Source: Phaseolus vulgaris (Eukaryota; Streptophyta; Magnoliopsida; Fabales; Fabaceae). Taken from it: a DNA stretch of 64,000 bases. Every line of letters starts with the position of its first letter. The first letter of the stretch is position 1. Position numbers and translations under genes: made by a program. The stretch spans positions 9,034,013 through 9,098,012 of the forward strand of contig NC_023749.2 of the NCBI RefSeq assembly GCF_000499845.2, read 5' to 3'. The notes beneath the pieces were generated by a model. That model was not told where the DNA came from. It ran no database searches and saw nothing but the letters and a program-made list of their open reading frames with translations. Below are positions 38,101 to 50,306 of this stretch, piece by piece.

Positions 38101-41100
38101 CTTGTCACAGGCTGAACTTTTTGACAAGTTTCTCCATGGTTCAACATTAGAAGAATGCTATTCAGCTGTTGCTTCAGTGGCAAACCGCTGGCTTGATCTT
38201 CTTGATGTATGCTAGTTTATTTCTAGTTTCTATAATAATTTAATGATTATTTAATAGAGTTCATATATGTTTTGCTCAAATTAGTTTTAAGATACTGATG
38301 GTCATGACCAGGTACAACTTTTTTGTTTCCTTATTTTCTCAACTCATTGTGTCATACAGAACCAGGGAAAGGATATAGCAGACAGTGAGTTGCTTGATTA
38401 TATATCAGAATCAAGTACCATGAGCAAATCTTTAGCTGATTATGGTGAGCAGAAGTCTTGTGCTGTTACCACTGCTAGACGTCTAGCTGACTTTCTTGGA
38501 GATACAATGGTCAAAGATAAAGGTCTTCGATGTCAGTATATAGTTGCAAGTGAACCAAAGGTGTGTTCCATGTATTATATGGAAAATTCATGAATTGCAA
38601 ATATGTATTTTCCTTTTTCATTCTGTCTACAATAATCACATCATCTTTATCTCCTAGTTACTTTTATTTTAAAAAGTTATTGCCTTTGCAGGGCACACCA
38701 GTTAGCGAGCGTGCTATTCCTGTGGCAATATTTGAAACTGATGCTGGTAACTTGTTATTTTTGGGTTTCTTTAATTCACAGATAATAACAAATTTATTCT
38801 TTCATATTCTAAATAGGTGTGTATGCTTAATGTATGCAGAGGTAATGAAGTTCTATATCCGCAAATGGTGCAAGGTCTCGCATGAAGTTGCCATTCGTTC
38901 GATAATTGATTGGTCCTATTACAAGCAGCGGCTTAGTTCTGCAATTCAAAAAATTGTCACTATTCCTGCTGCAATGCAAAAGGTGTATTGAATTTTTATC
39001 TTCTTGATTTGAAATAATCCATTATTGTTTGTTCTTTTTTCTAAAGGAGTTTAATGCTAGCAGGTTTCAAATCCTGTCCCTAGGGTAGTTCATCCTGATT
39101 GGTTGCACAAGAAAGTTCGTGAGAAGGAGGACAGGTTTCGCCAACGGAAATTAGTTGATGTCTTTAAATCAATGAACAGGAATGAGCAGTCAAAAAAGCA
39201 TAATGACTCAAATTGTGTCCCTCTTGTGATGGATGATGAGATTCTTAATGAGTTAGAGGACTTTGGAAACAAGAGTAGGAGTTCTACGCCCGGACCTAGA
39301 CCAATTATAAGGCATTATGAAGCTAATAATGAACAAAATTCAAGGAAGCTCAGTGATCAACAAGATATGGAGCAAGAGCATAGTAAAGATAATAGCAGCA
39401 AGAAAAATGTACTTTCACCATTACAACAAAGTGAAACATGTGAAAATGTAGACAGAACTGTTGATTATCAGGGATGGCTTCAAGTAAAGAAGCGAATATG
39501 GAAAAATATCCTGGAAAGGAGAAAGAAGCAAAGGTAAAGTGCTCACTGCTACTTAAATATTTAGTTCATGCATTGATATTAGGAAGCTCTTTGGGGTGGT
39601 TTTTCCCATTTTTGCAGAGAAAGTCCCAAAAGAAAGTCTTGGGTTGTTTGAAAGAGCTAAAACAATGTATAAACCTACATCTTCTGGATCTTCTACTGAA
39701 ATAATTTTCTTTTCTGCTTTATATGCCTGTAATTTTATTAGCAGACACCAGTTAATATGATAACTAATAGTGTTAGGGCATACAAAAGCTTGAAAGGGGC
39801 ATTTAGCATTACTATATAAGTATGTTCTTGTAAATTATGAAATTATTTTTGTTTCAGAATTTGTATGACACTAGTCTTTAGTGTTGGACAAAAACCTGAC
39901 TAGTGAAGAGATATTTGTTTCCCAGATTGGAGAAATCAAAGACATCTAATCGTGTAAATGGTGTTTCTGAACAAATGAGTGGTAAAAGGAATCCTGGCAG
40001 AAGTCATGTCAGTTCGTATCTTAAAAGGCTTGAGGTAGACTTAACGAAGTGTCACTGGCAGGTAAGGTTAAATTTTTGCAAGTAGTCAATTTTCAATATG
40101 ACTGGTATGATTTTTAAAATTCCTTATTCATTTTTGTGTTCAGATAATACAACTAGTTCCCAGTTCACTGATAGGCCAATTTTTTGCTTGGGTTGTTGTT
40201 GATGGGAGTATGCATAAGATTCCAGTTTCTGTTCCTAGAGTCTTTTACCTCAATTCAAGATCCCCAATTAATGAAGAATTTATTGGTAAACGTGTTAACA
40301 AGACTCTTCCTCATGGAAGGCATAGTTATAACTTATATGAGGTACGGTACTGTGGTGTTATTGCTTCTATTTTTTTTACTTTTAATAGATTTTGTTAACC
40401 TTTTCATTTAATATCATTATTACGTTGAAAATTTGCAGGTCTCGATTAATGAAATTCAATATGGGGAAGTAAGCAAAAAACTTGCAACTCTTCTAGCGGA
40501 TCCTGATGTTGAGGTCAGCATACTTACTAATCATCTTGTATGTGTGTAGGTAGTATGAACGAGGATCAAGTTAGTCCATTCAATAATATTCTTTGTATAT
40601 ATTAAATTTTAATAATCCAATCTTTTTAAAAGATATCACTTCATAGATGAACTTAATATTTATAAAACTTCAGACATAAATTTTGAAAATATAAGTAAAC
40701 GTCTACTATAAGTATCTAATTATAGATTCCCAATTTTTTGAAAATTTGGTGTGCATAATCATTGAGATCATATCGATATAATCAATGGTTAAATTATTGG
40801 AATTTAACATATACAAAAAGTTATTGAACGGAGTAACAATTTTTTGTTTCACCTCTATTTGGTTATTAATGTGATGTAGTGTTAAAGATAGTTTTTTCTG
40901 TGTTGCCATCTATTGGTAGTAAGAGTATGCTTATTAAAATATAGTTCTAGTTATTTTTTCTTCAGAGCAAGGCAGTGAATATGCACTCTTCATTCTAAAT
41001 ATTTTCCTGGCATATTATGTGTCTTTCATTTTGAGTAGCAAATGACTAGATTAGTTCATGATAAAGTAGAACTTTTCAACATTGACTGATAAAAGTTGTT

Positions 41101-44100
41101 GTATGAACTGGTATTTTTAATATAAACTTTTAGCATACATGACTGCGGCAATGTGCAAAAGGTCAAATTGTATTCCAAACTGTCAGGATCTTTTATGTTG
41201 GATGAAATATGAGTTCTCTGAAATCTGAATTATTTCTTACAACCCGTGTATAATTCTTGGATTTATGTTACTAAGTTACAATCAAGAGTTTAAATTATAT
41301 TATATTCATAGTGTAAAAATTATATGATCAGTGTAGTTACATGAATTTAACGGACTCAAGTTTTATGTCAGGGAATATATGAAACTAAGGTGCCACTGGA
41401 CTTTAATGCAATAGTCCAGCTTGGTTGCGTATGTAAGGTGGACAAAACTGCTAATAAACGTAGTCTACAAGAACCATGGAATTTGAGTGAATTGCACATG
41501 AAGACTACGACAGAATGTGTTTATCTTGAACAATCTTTATCCTTCTTTTATTTGTACCACAGGTAAGTGGAGGATCATTATCCAGAAATTATTTTCTTCT
41601 ATCATTTATGTGTTAAAAACATATAGTTGCATTTGATTTAAAACTTAAATGTTATTTTTTTATTGTTCTTGCAATATTTTTAAAGCTTTAGTTTTACGTT
41701 CATTACTCCTTTATGAACTTCAGCATCTCTGAGGGGCGGGCTATATATGTTGGATATTTTCCTGCATCAAAAGCAATATCTGTTGTGGTGGTTAATCCCT
41801 ATCAAAACAAAGATTTATCTCCGAATTTTCTTGAAAGACAATTTCATGATGCTTGCCAGACGTTGTCTATTGAGCCACCTCTGAGGAATGACATTAATTT
41901 TAAGGTACTACTACATTTTTTTGATTGTTTACTTTGTAGTATAACTTGCTTGAGCATAATTATGTCCTATATACAGGTGGACTATGTCGCACATGTCAAG
42001 GATGCTGAAACAGTGATGCAAAGAGCAATAAATGGTCACAGGTTATCTATTCTATCTTGGTTTACAATAACTCTTTTGAACATTCCTGAACTACACTTCT
42101 TTATATCTCACTAATTGTTTTAATTTCTCTCTTCACCTTAATTATCTTTCTAGTGTCCCATAAATTTCAGTATGCTGTTATTGGAGAAGTAGAAACATTT
42201 TTAGGGACGTGTAGGGTAGAGGAATTAAGCATAATGAAATTGTGGATGAAGGGTAGACTTGGAAAAAATATTTAACGCTTCATACATTTGATAAAGTGAC
42301 TTTCTCTGTAAAGTAACAAGCATGATGGTTTATAAAGAAGACTAGAGGGACTTTTCTCATACAGTATGAAAGTTCTTAAAATGTGACATAAAAAGAACAG
42401 GGGGAGTTTTATCATGCAATTTCTTTTAGGACAGGTTTGTCCCTGTGTAGTGTAACAAGAGTGAAACAAGATTTTGAATCATGAGTAAAGTAGAAAACCT
42501 AGTAGCACTTGAGTTTATATTATAATATAAATAAGGTTTGTTCTGTCTGGTCTGGACTTGATTTTAACCAATAAATTCCATATTTTGAATGTCATGTATT
42601 GAGGAAGTTAATCTTATGGATCTTATGTGAACATGTTACATTTGTTAATGTTCAAAAGGAGATTACAAGTGATAACAACTTGAAATTTTTACAATGCTCA
42701 ATCTTTATGATCCTTTAAAGATTTTGCGGCTTTCTGAGCTATTTATTTTATGAAATTCTATAAGCTCTGAAATTCTAAAATGCAATATTCTATTTACATA
42801 TTTTGGACTGATTTATTTCGTAATTCTCTTGTAATCATAGTCATGGGAGGGAAAATCATGTGCCTGTGGTTGCTGTCATTGAATGCCCAAATGTTCAATT
42901 AGTAAAATTGGGCATCCGAGCTCTGGATGATTTTCCATGCCTGAGTATTCCTTATAATGCACGTGATAGTCAGTACCAGGTAAAAATGTTTGAAACAAGT
43001 AGTCCTTCTCTAGCATGTCTGTTTTTAGATCTCTTTTTTTTTTTTTTGTTTCTTAATATATTTAATTTTGGCATTGTTTAGATTCTTGGATGGCAACAAA
43101 CTGCTGGTAAAGTTGGAATGCAACGCTGTGCTGCATCAGTCCAATGGTTAAATCAAAGAATTGCTCTCTCAAGATATGCCCATGTAAGTACTTCAATTTT
43201 TATTAGCATATCTGAGGGAAAATTATAAAAGAAATAGAGAAAAATATTTGTTTGTAAAAGAAATTTATAGTTTAGGAAAAGTTCAATTTACAAAGGTGGT
43301 TTTTTAGGACAAGTAAAAACAATGTAGCTCTCTTTACGTGCAGTTAATTGTCCCTGGAGTGGAAATATAAGTTGAGAAGTTTTATTTTATAAGTCTAACA
43401 TTTTGTTTTCTTATGCATGTCTTTTGCAGGTACCACCGGGGAACTTTGAACTTGACTGGCTCATATATATGACAGATATCTTCTTTTCAAGAGCATTGCA
43501 TGATAATCAACAGGTTTTAATTTTAATTTGATTGAAGTTATTGTAATATCATTCTTAGAAAGTGGGTTTAGGTATAACTGAATCCTACAAAACCGGCTTG
43601 TTGGATCTATTTGGTCGCTATTGGACTGTTAAAAAATATCTCATCCCACTTTCAAGATGATGCAGTTTTCGGTGTGAGAGAATGTGTTGCATGTCCCACT
43701 GATTAAAAATATGGTCAACTTATAGTATATAAATGAGTGCAAATTTTACCATGTTAGTTTTGTAGGGTTGAGTAATATTTAAACATACTTCATATTACTT
43801 TTAACAAAATGAAAATTAATTGCTCTTTCTTTGTTTTTGACGTTTTACATCTTGTGTCCGCACTAGAGCAAAATAATTTTATCTTTGGTATGTTCAAATG
43901 TGGGTTTAGGTTTTTTTGGAGGAGAGGGTTGAATATTTTGTAATTCATTATATGTAGTTCCTAAAAGGATAATTCGTAAAGGAGATTTCCATTTTGCAGG
44001 TGCTTTGGATATCTGATGATGGCCTTCCAGATTTAGGTGGGATTAATGACGAACATAGCTGTTTTGTTGACGAGGTATGCCACATAGTTATTTTGGTTCT

Positions 44101-46345
44101 TTATTACCCCAATTTTTTGCGGACCTTAATATTTACGTCTTATCAATTTTGCAATTACTTAGTGCTCTATTCTCACAATTGTATTATTGTTGGTGTTATT
44201 ATTATTCTTTGGGAATCAAATTGATTTCTGTATGCTTATGAAAGCTGCGGTTATTGTACTGTACTCAACCACTCTGAGTTTTATTTATTCTTTTACAAAT
44301 ATTAAGCAGTAACAACTCTTTATAACATGACAACCATGCTTAACATGTTCTTATTTTGTAAAAGATGTTATCTGTTAACAGACTAAAAATGAACTAATTC
44401 ACCACTCTGATATAAAGATAAGATTTTAAACTGTGGGTTCCAATGGTTTTTGGATAAATACTATGGATGCTCAAACTGTGCCACAATTGTCTCCGAAGAA
44501 TAATTTTCCCTCGTTATTAATTATTATTTGATGATTTAAACTTATATTTGATTGCTCAAATTGACTGCTGTGCTATTTGAAAATAGGTCCAACAACCTGT
44601 TCTTACATATCCTGGAGCTTATAGAAACTTAACTGTGGAGTTAAAGGTTCAATGATCTAAAGTTACTTTCTCCGTAGTGAACAATAATTTAAAAATTAAC
44701 GGTGATTTAACTTTTATTTATTAATTTGTTTGCAGATACACCACCTGGCTGTAAATGCTCTACTCAAATACAGCCTAGTTAATGAAATGGAAGGAGGCAC
44801 TCTATTAGGATTTGGTCATGAACATGATTCTGGAGCATTTTCAATGAATCATCAGAATGGTTTTGACGAGTCTACCTCTTGTGCACACGCCTTTCGAGTT
44901 CTTAAGCAGTTTATCCAGCGGTGCCTAACAGACACAGTGACATCAGGAAATGTTTATGCTGATTCAATTTTGCAGCATCTATATAGATGGCTTTGCAGGT
45001 TTTTACTACATTTTTTAGCCATTGTTAAACATCCACACAAAAGGGCATATGGGTCACACTACCTGAGGTATATTAACAGTCATCCTATTGTTTTGTCTAA
45101 TTAATTCCTGTTCTGCTTTCCACATTGCAGCCCTAAATCAAAACTTCATGATCCCGCTCTCCACCAGCTACTCCATAAGGTAAACAATTTACATTAAAAG
45201 AAGCTCTATAGTGAGCGTAATTAGGGGTGCTTAAAATCAAACTAACCTAATTTGAAAACAGAAAACCTCAAACTGAGATACCAAATTTCAACTAAACCCC
45301 ACAGTTTGGTTTAGTTGGTAGTGTGGGGTCAAAAACCAAACCAAACCAAACTTCCTAGTGCATTAAATTTATTATTTCCATGTTGTGTTTATTTATTTTA
45401 ATTGTAAGTAGATTTCATTGATTGAAATTGATTTGTTGATTAAATTTTATTATGCTTTAATTTATATAGGATGTAGATTTTTGCATTTATCAATTAAAAT
45501 TATTCTTGGTGCTACTTTCTGTTAGAAATCTAGTGTTATGTTATTGTAGTAGACTTTTTAATTAATGTAGTATAGAATTTTTTGACTTTTCATCATGATT
45601 ATCTAATTGTGTATTTGTGATTGTAATCATGTAATGTTTGACAACAACTAATATGTAATGTTTTGCTTTAAATTCGTTCATTGGTAATACTCTAAAGTTA
45701 AAGGGTTGTTCAACAAATAAAATGCTGCAAAATTGTTTTGAACCTGAAAAACTGAACCAACTCAAACTGCAATAGTTTGGTTTGGTTCATATTGCATAAT
45801 TAATTTCAACAGAAACAAACTGTGCCGCACCTGTTTAGTCCAAAGCTGAACCAAATCGTATCATGAACACTCCTAAATGTAATTAAATTTGTTTCTTATT
45901 TTTCCTTTTCTTATCATATTTTTCTGTTCATTGTCATTTGAAAATGTACTCTATTGATAAAGACAAACAATTGTTTTAGTGAATTAGATATTCCTGCTGA
46001 TGATTTAGTGCTTTCCCACCTTTAAAGTGGGTTTTTTTCCAGGCTTGTGTCCCTTGATTAGTTCATTTCATTGTGATTTAAATATCTTAGCTAAAATATT
46101 TTAATTGAATGTCACTCATTTCTTTTGATTGCATTGATATTTTTAGGTCATGCAAAAGGTCTTCGCGTTGTTGTTGGCAGAGTTCCGCAAGTTAGGTGCT
46201 ACAATTGTATTTGCAAACTTCACAAAGATTATTATAGACACAGGGAAATATGATCTGTCTAGAGCCAAAGCTTACTGTGACAGTTTGTTAAGAACTATCC
46301 AATCTAGGTCAGTATTGCAAAAGCCATAGAATTAATTTTCTTTGA

Positions 46346-46378
<33 letters not shown>

Positions 46379-48997
46379 GCAATCTTAGGGATCATTCAAC
46401 CGAATTACATAAAGTTGTGATGAAAGAATTACTCATTCGAGTCTTTCTTTTTCTGTTAAATTCAACTTAATTGACATTAAACTGAGGCTTCTTGTTTTAT
46501 GTAACCCTGTATTGCTTATTTTTGTAGAGATCTATTTGAATGGATTGAGCTTGAACCACTGCAGTTCTGGTGCTCGTTGCTATTCATGGATCAGGTATGG
46601 TCTTGTCATGATCTTTTGTTGTTCATTGTTTATACCTCACTGTTTTAGTTACTGCTGCAAGGTAATATCTAAATTTTTTCTTCAAATTATTTCAGAAGCA
46701 ATTGTGAATGCCTGGGAATTGTTTTGCCACTAAGATTAATAATTAATTAGTACAGGTCTCCCAAGCATATTTGATAATTGAACTTTGGATGTTTACAAAG
46801 GCATGGGAAATAAAAAAATTCTTATAATTAATGAGAAAGTTGTTTGATATAATGTTGAGTTGTTGACCATATGTGAAATTGCGGGAGAGAGGTTTTAATT
46901 CTGATGCCAAAATGAGTGTTTGAGTTTCTTCATTTATCTTTTAATCAAGGAAAATGGAAATATGCTTGATTGATGAAGCTAGTATATGATTTGGTAATGG
47001 TGTGATAGTAGTTCTTGCAAATAAATATTACAAATCCCTAGCAGTACTTGTTTCCAGTTGGCTTATCCTGTTTTGACATCAAATGCATAATGATGGTGGC
47101 CAAGTGTTGAATGATCTAATTACTAGTGAAGATATTAGTTTTTACTGTACAACTATGAAAATTTAATGTATTTTTAACGTTTGTTGAAGTGGATATAGTC
47201 GTGTAGTCTTGCAATCATTTCATTTGTCTGTTATTCACTCCAACATCATGTAATCATATATTGCTGTCATTGTGATTTTCTGCGTGTAGTATAACTATGG
47301 TGGTATACCAGCAAAATCTGATGAAGCCATGAATGATAAATCCCAAGTAGACATTATATCTAGCTGGAATATTGCTGAATACTTGCCAAAAAAAGTCCAA
47401 GTAAGTTACCTTGTAATTTTTTACCTGGAATACGGATGTGGTGAAGGGAAGGAGCCTTTACATTTGAAGATTAATTTACTGTATTGAATATTAATTTACT
47501 GTTTTTAAAGTTAAATGGCCAGTAATTTAATACAGGAGCTGTTCTGCGTACTTCATGTCTAAGTTGTTCATATTATGGCTATCTACAGGACCATTTTGTT
47601 TACATCGTTTCCGAATTCATGTATATTCCATGGAATTATGCACAAAACCAAGCTCAAATCAGGGCCTCATTGCAGGATGGTGACACATGTACTCCATCAA
47701 TAAGCATTGGAACTGCAGTGGCTTTTGAATCAGAAATAACAGAATATATCAAAGGACAGGTATAACAGCAGAAGTAACTGAAATTGCATGTTTTCTTCTT
47801 TTGAAGGATTAATTTGTTCTTATTTTGTTTTTGCATATTCTATTCCACAGATTAGCTCTTACTTCGCCGACAAACTGCTAGGAATTGTTCACCATATTGG
47901 TCTTCATATGAAGCGAGTGAGCAGATCAGAAAACAACCAGAGTATTTCACCAGGCCCTGAATTACACAGAGGGGATGCTGCCTTGGAATTTATCAAGCAT
48001 GTCTGTGCTGTCCTGGCCCTTGACCAAAGTGTGCAGCATGAAGTTTTGGTAATAATTGTTTAAGTAATGCTAGCTAAATTCGTTTAACAGTTATTCATTT
48101 ATTCGTCTCCTAATAAAGGATGTCTTGAAGAGGGAGTTGCTATATTTTTTCTACTTGTTTTCCTTAAATGACTTATTGCTGCCTTATTATCATACTATCA
48201 TACTATCATATATATTATATTCTTGTGGCACTTCTGCAGTATGATGGTCTCACTTAGGAATACTTTTAATATATTTCAGAGACCGTGTCCTTGTTAAATG
48301 AATATAATTCCATAGCAGATTCATATATTTCCTGTCTTGAGTAATTTAAGTTGAATGACTTCTTTCTTCTACTGTTGATTTTCTTGTCTCTACACTTTGG
48401 TGAGCAAAGCAATAGTTCTGATTGGTTCGTTCACTTGCAGGTCTTGAGAAGGAATTTGCTCAAATATGTTGATGTCAAAGAGTTTGCTCCAGAAGCCGAG
48501 TTTCACGATCCTTGTCATTCCTTCGTCTTATCCAATGTCATATGCAGGTAAAAAGTTAATATAAACAGACAAAAAAAGTGCATTAAGATTCCTGTATTCA
48601 CATGTATTAATTTTGTTTTTTTGGGTACAGCTATTGTAATGACTGCAGAGACTTGAACTTGTGCCCGGATTCCGTTTCATTAACTGAGGAGTGGCGTTGT
48701 GCAGTGCCACAGTGTGGCCAGCCTTATGACCGTGAGGTGATGGAAAATGCTCTTCTTCAGATTGTAAGACAAAGAGAACGACTATACCACCTGCAAGATC
48801 TGGTGTGTATCAGGTGCCATCAGGTGAAAGCTGCACATTTGGCAGAGCAATGTGCATGTGCAGGCTCGTTTAGGTGCAAAGAAAGTGCAAATGAATTTCG
48901 TGAAAAGATGCAGCTTTTTTTTAACATAGCATCTCGTCAGAAATTCCAGCTTCTCGAAGAATGTACCTCTTGGATTTTAGAACACAGTTTAAATTGA
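26192..48997 (+). CDS. POLE1: DNA polymerase epsilon catalytic subunit A (POL2A/TIL1 type), complete
   Basis: Leading-strand replicative polymerase with proofreading. 49 inferred GT-AG exons, all phases consistent, give 2222 residues (Arabidopsis POL2A about 2160). NLS-like PKKRKL near residue 17. Exonuclease: FDIETTKLP (D248, E250), [10 protein letters not shown] (D338), [11 protein letters not shown] (D436). Iron-sulfur cysteines C624, C627, C636, C730. Polymerase motif [12 protein letters not shown] (D599), motif [10 protein letters not shown] (792-800), motif C ELDTDGIW (D843, D845). A long inactive B-family half follows, then C-terminal zinc sites CSYC..CAVPQC and CIRC..CAC (from C2100). 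Exons: 26192-26350, 26553-26618, 26717-26776, 26940-27035, 27374-27534, 27651-27742, 27855-28072, 28558-28644, 28764-28898, 29272-29394, 31967-32050, 33023-33187, 33285-33461, 33744-33857, 34090-34194, 35127-35245, 35348-35519, 35590-35684, 35889-35994, 36099-36178, 36289-36465, 36843-36930, 37050-37130, 37529-37672, 38111-38206, 38360-38560, 38692-38746, 38840-38982, 39064-39533, 39926-40061, 40144-40341, 40439-40513, 41372-41562, 41724-41904, 41977-42041, 42841-42979, 43082-43183, 43430-43513, 44000-44074, 44587-44646, 44736-44998, 45131-45179, 46147-46307, 46528-46594, 47290-47400, 47589-47759, 47851-48048, 48441-48547, 48631-48997. Confidence 0.96.
29395..31966 (+). other. Long intron 10 of POLE (2.6 kb)
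   Basis: The donor is AAG|GTACAAAG and the acceptor is CTTTAG|GCTG. It is the longest intron of the gene and contains the TRIM-like element at 30702-31070. The part from 29640 to 30000 has low-grade internal similarity (GCAATTAAG..AATGC, GGTGAC/GGGTGA) but no recognisable gene. Confidence 0.8.
30702..31070 (+). mobile_element. TRIM-like miniature LTR retrotransposon in POLE intron 10
   Basis: Two direct repeats of about 110-120 bp start TGTTGGAGATCCCACAT (30702-30821 and 30959-31070) and differ at about six positions over ~108 aligned bases. Directly after the first lies TAGTATCACAGTC, a good match to the initiator-Met tRNA primer-binding site TGGTATCAGAGC. A purine-rich GGCGTGAGGGTGTG stands before the second. 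The 137-base interior has no coding capacity. This is the plan of a TRIM. The 3' LTR end is shortened and no target duplication could be seen. Confidence 0.8.
32236..32830 (-). repeat. Four degenerate TRIM-LTR-like segments in POLE intron 11
   Basis: A ~50-base motif running AAGCTAGCTCAT - GATGAAGGTTG - CTCCACTTATGTACA recurs four times in one orientation, at about 32255-32310, 32336-32390, 32566-32625 and 32756-32810. The motif resembles the reverse complement of the LTR segment GTGGGTGCAAACCTCACC..TAGCCGG at 30702-31070. The block looks like serial or internally duplicated, much decayed insertions of that family on the antisense strand. Confidence 0.5.
37185..37485 (+). mobile_element. Degenerate TRIM-like element in POLE intron 23
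   Basis: AGTATATATAAGTGGG..CTCAC.. near 37208, then ATTATTGGGCCACCTATCATATTA near 37300 and GGGGTTAAGTTAGTCTTAAATTC near 37451, follow the order of LTR, interior and LTR end of the copy in intron 10 (GGCCACCTGCTATTGGATC in its interior). Similarity is partial but collinear. Confidence 0.5.
43557..43800 (+). mobile_element. Degenerate TRIM-like element in POLE intron 38
   Basis: From about 43669, GGTGTGAGAGAATGTGTTG is followed by CATGTCCCACTGATT, TAGTATATAAATGAGTGCAAATTTTACC and TTGTAGGGTTGAGTAA, matching the 3' LTR and its upstream tract in the intron 10 copy. The preceding part (GATCTATTTGGTCGCTATTGGAC and TCTCATCCCAC) matches that copy's interior. A fragment at 43558-43602 resembles an LTR piece in reverse orientation. 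Confidence 0.6.
45222..45875. mobile_element. hAT-like non-autonomous transposon in POLE intron 42 (654 bp)
   Basis: The left end TAGGGGTGCTTAAAAT is matched by the right end, which on the other strand begins TAGGAGTGTTCATGAT. Flanking 8-mers AGCGTAAT (45214-45221) and AATGTAAT (45876-45883) agree at six of eight bases, as expected for a decayed hAT target duplication. Subterminal AACCAAACCAAACC / GGTTTGGTT repeats occur near both ends (45340-45352, 45774-45787), as in hAT elements. There is no coding capacity. Confidence 0.68.
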
Positions 48998-50306
48998 GTA
49001 CCTAGGATCAGAGTAATAGTATCATTGTATACAACGGGTCCCTGCAACTGAGATTATTGAACATTGCTCAAATTAATTCTTTTATTCCATTTATCATCTC
49101 CATGATGCAAATTACGTGTATATGAAATGTTTACCATGATCAATGAAATACTTCTGCTGTCATACAATTCAAGTTCCGAAGACCATAAGCTACTAAATTG
49201 ATCATCTATTGAGCTTTCAAGAATGAATGGTATCTGCTTAAAAAGTTGTTAATGATATTTGTTTTATTTTAGTTAGTATTATCGTGAAATTTACCAAAAT
49301 GAATTTACTGAAACGCATTGATAAGCGGCTGCAGTTAAGATTCTACATAGTTTTTGTGTTATACAAGGTTTAATGTAAACTATAAAATTTTCAAATATAC
49401 CTTTATCTCAAGATCACTAAAAATCAGAAGAAAAATATAGTTTTAAATCTCTTGGCCAAAATTGGTTTTACAGTCATTCAAAACCAAGTTTATAAATGTA
49501 TCAATTTACAGAATGAAACTCGTTAAAAATCATGTTTACCAATTCTTATACTAATACACTATAATTATCACAACTCTAAAGAATAAAAACTTAAATATGA
49601 TCTCTCACTCTCATGTTTTCGTAGGAAAGCATAAACATATGATTACAATTTCTGTACAGTAGCCCATTACGCATTGTCAGTATTGTAGAAAACAATCACT
49701 TTTAAAAAAAATTTATCACTTAAGAAAACAGACAAATTAATTATTTTTCTAAAATAATGTGAACCAAAAAGCTCAATTTTTTATCATTTATTTGGAATTG
49801 ACTCCACTGAAGTGTGCAATGCAACCCACTTTAGAGGGTAAGATAAATCTTAATCATTGTTGAGAAAATCAAAGATAAATCTTAATCATTACATCAAATT
49901 AGATAATGGATAACTTAAACTAGTGACAATTAATTCAATTGATAGCATAGAATGCTTTTAGTCAAAAGAAAAAAATGAAATCTCCCATCCACTAGTACAT
50001 GAGACTTCAAATGCAGCAGACACAAGGACGGCCAAGTCTAGTGATAAAACTCTTGGTTTAAATAGGAGCCGTGTAGGGTTTAACAGGTATTCTCACCTTT
50101 TATAGCTTTACTAAAGAAAACTATCAGAAAACAACTGCCCTACAAACTTAAAAATTCCCATTTGTACAATACTATTGCAACATGGAATTTTTTGCATGCC
50201 AAAATGAATAGAGTTCAACATCAACTGGCTTCCAGATACTTTATTACAGAATATAATTTACCCTAATAGAATTTTTTAATAGAAAACTCTCTAAAATTTT
50301 TCTATG
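48998..50306. other. Convergent intergenic spacer between POLE and MFP1
   Basis: This stretch holds the 3' ends of two convergent genes. AATTAATTCTTTTATTCC and AATGAAATA strings near 49070-49150 could serve in polyadenylation of the polymerase transcript. The right part holds the MFP1 3' untranslated region. Nothing else was recognised. Confidence 0.6.
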
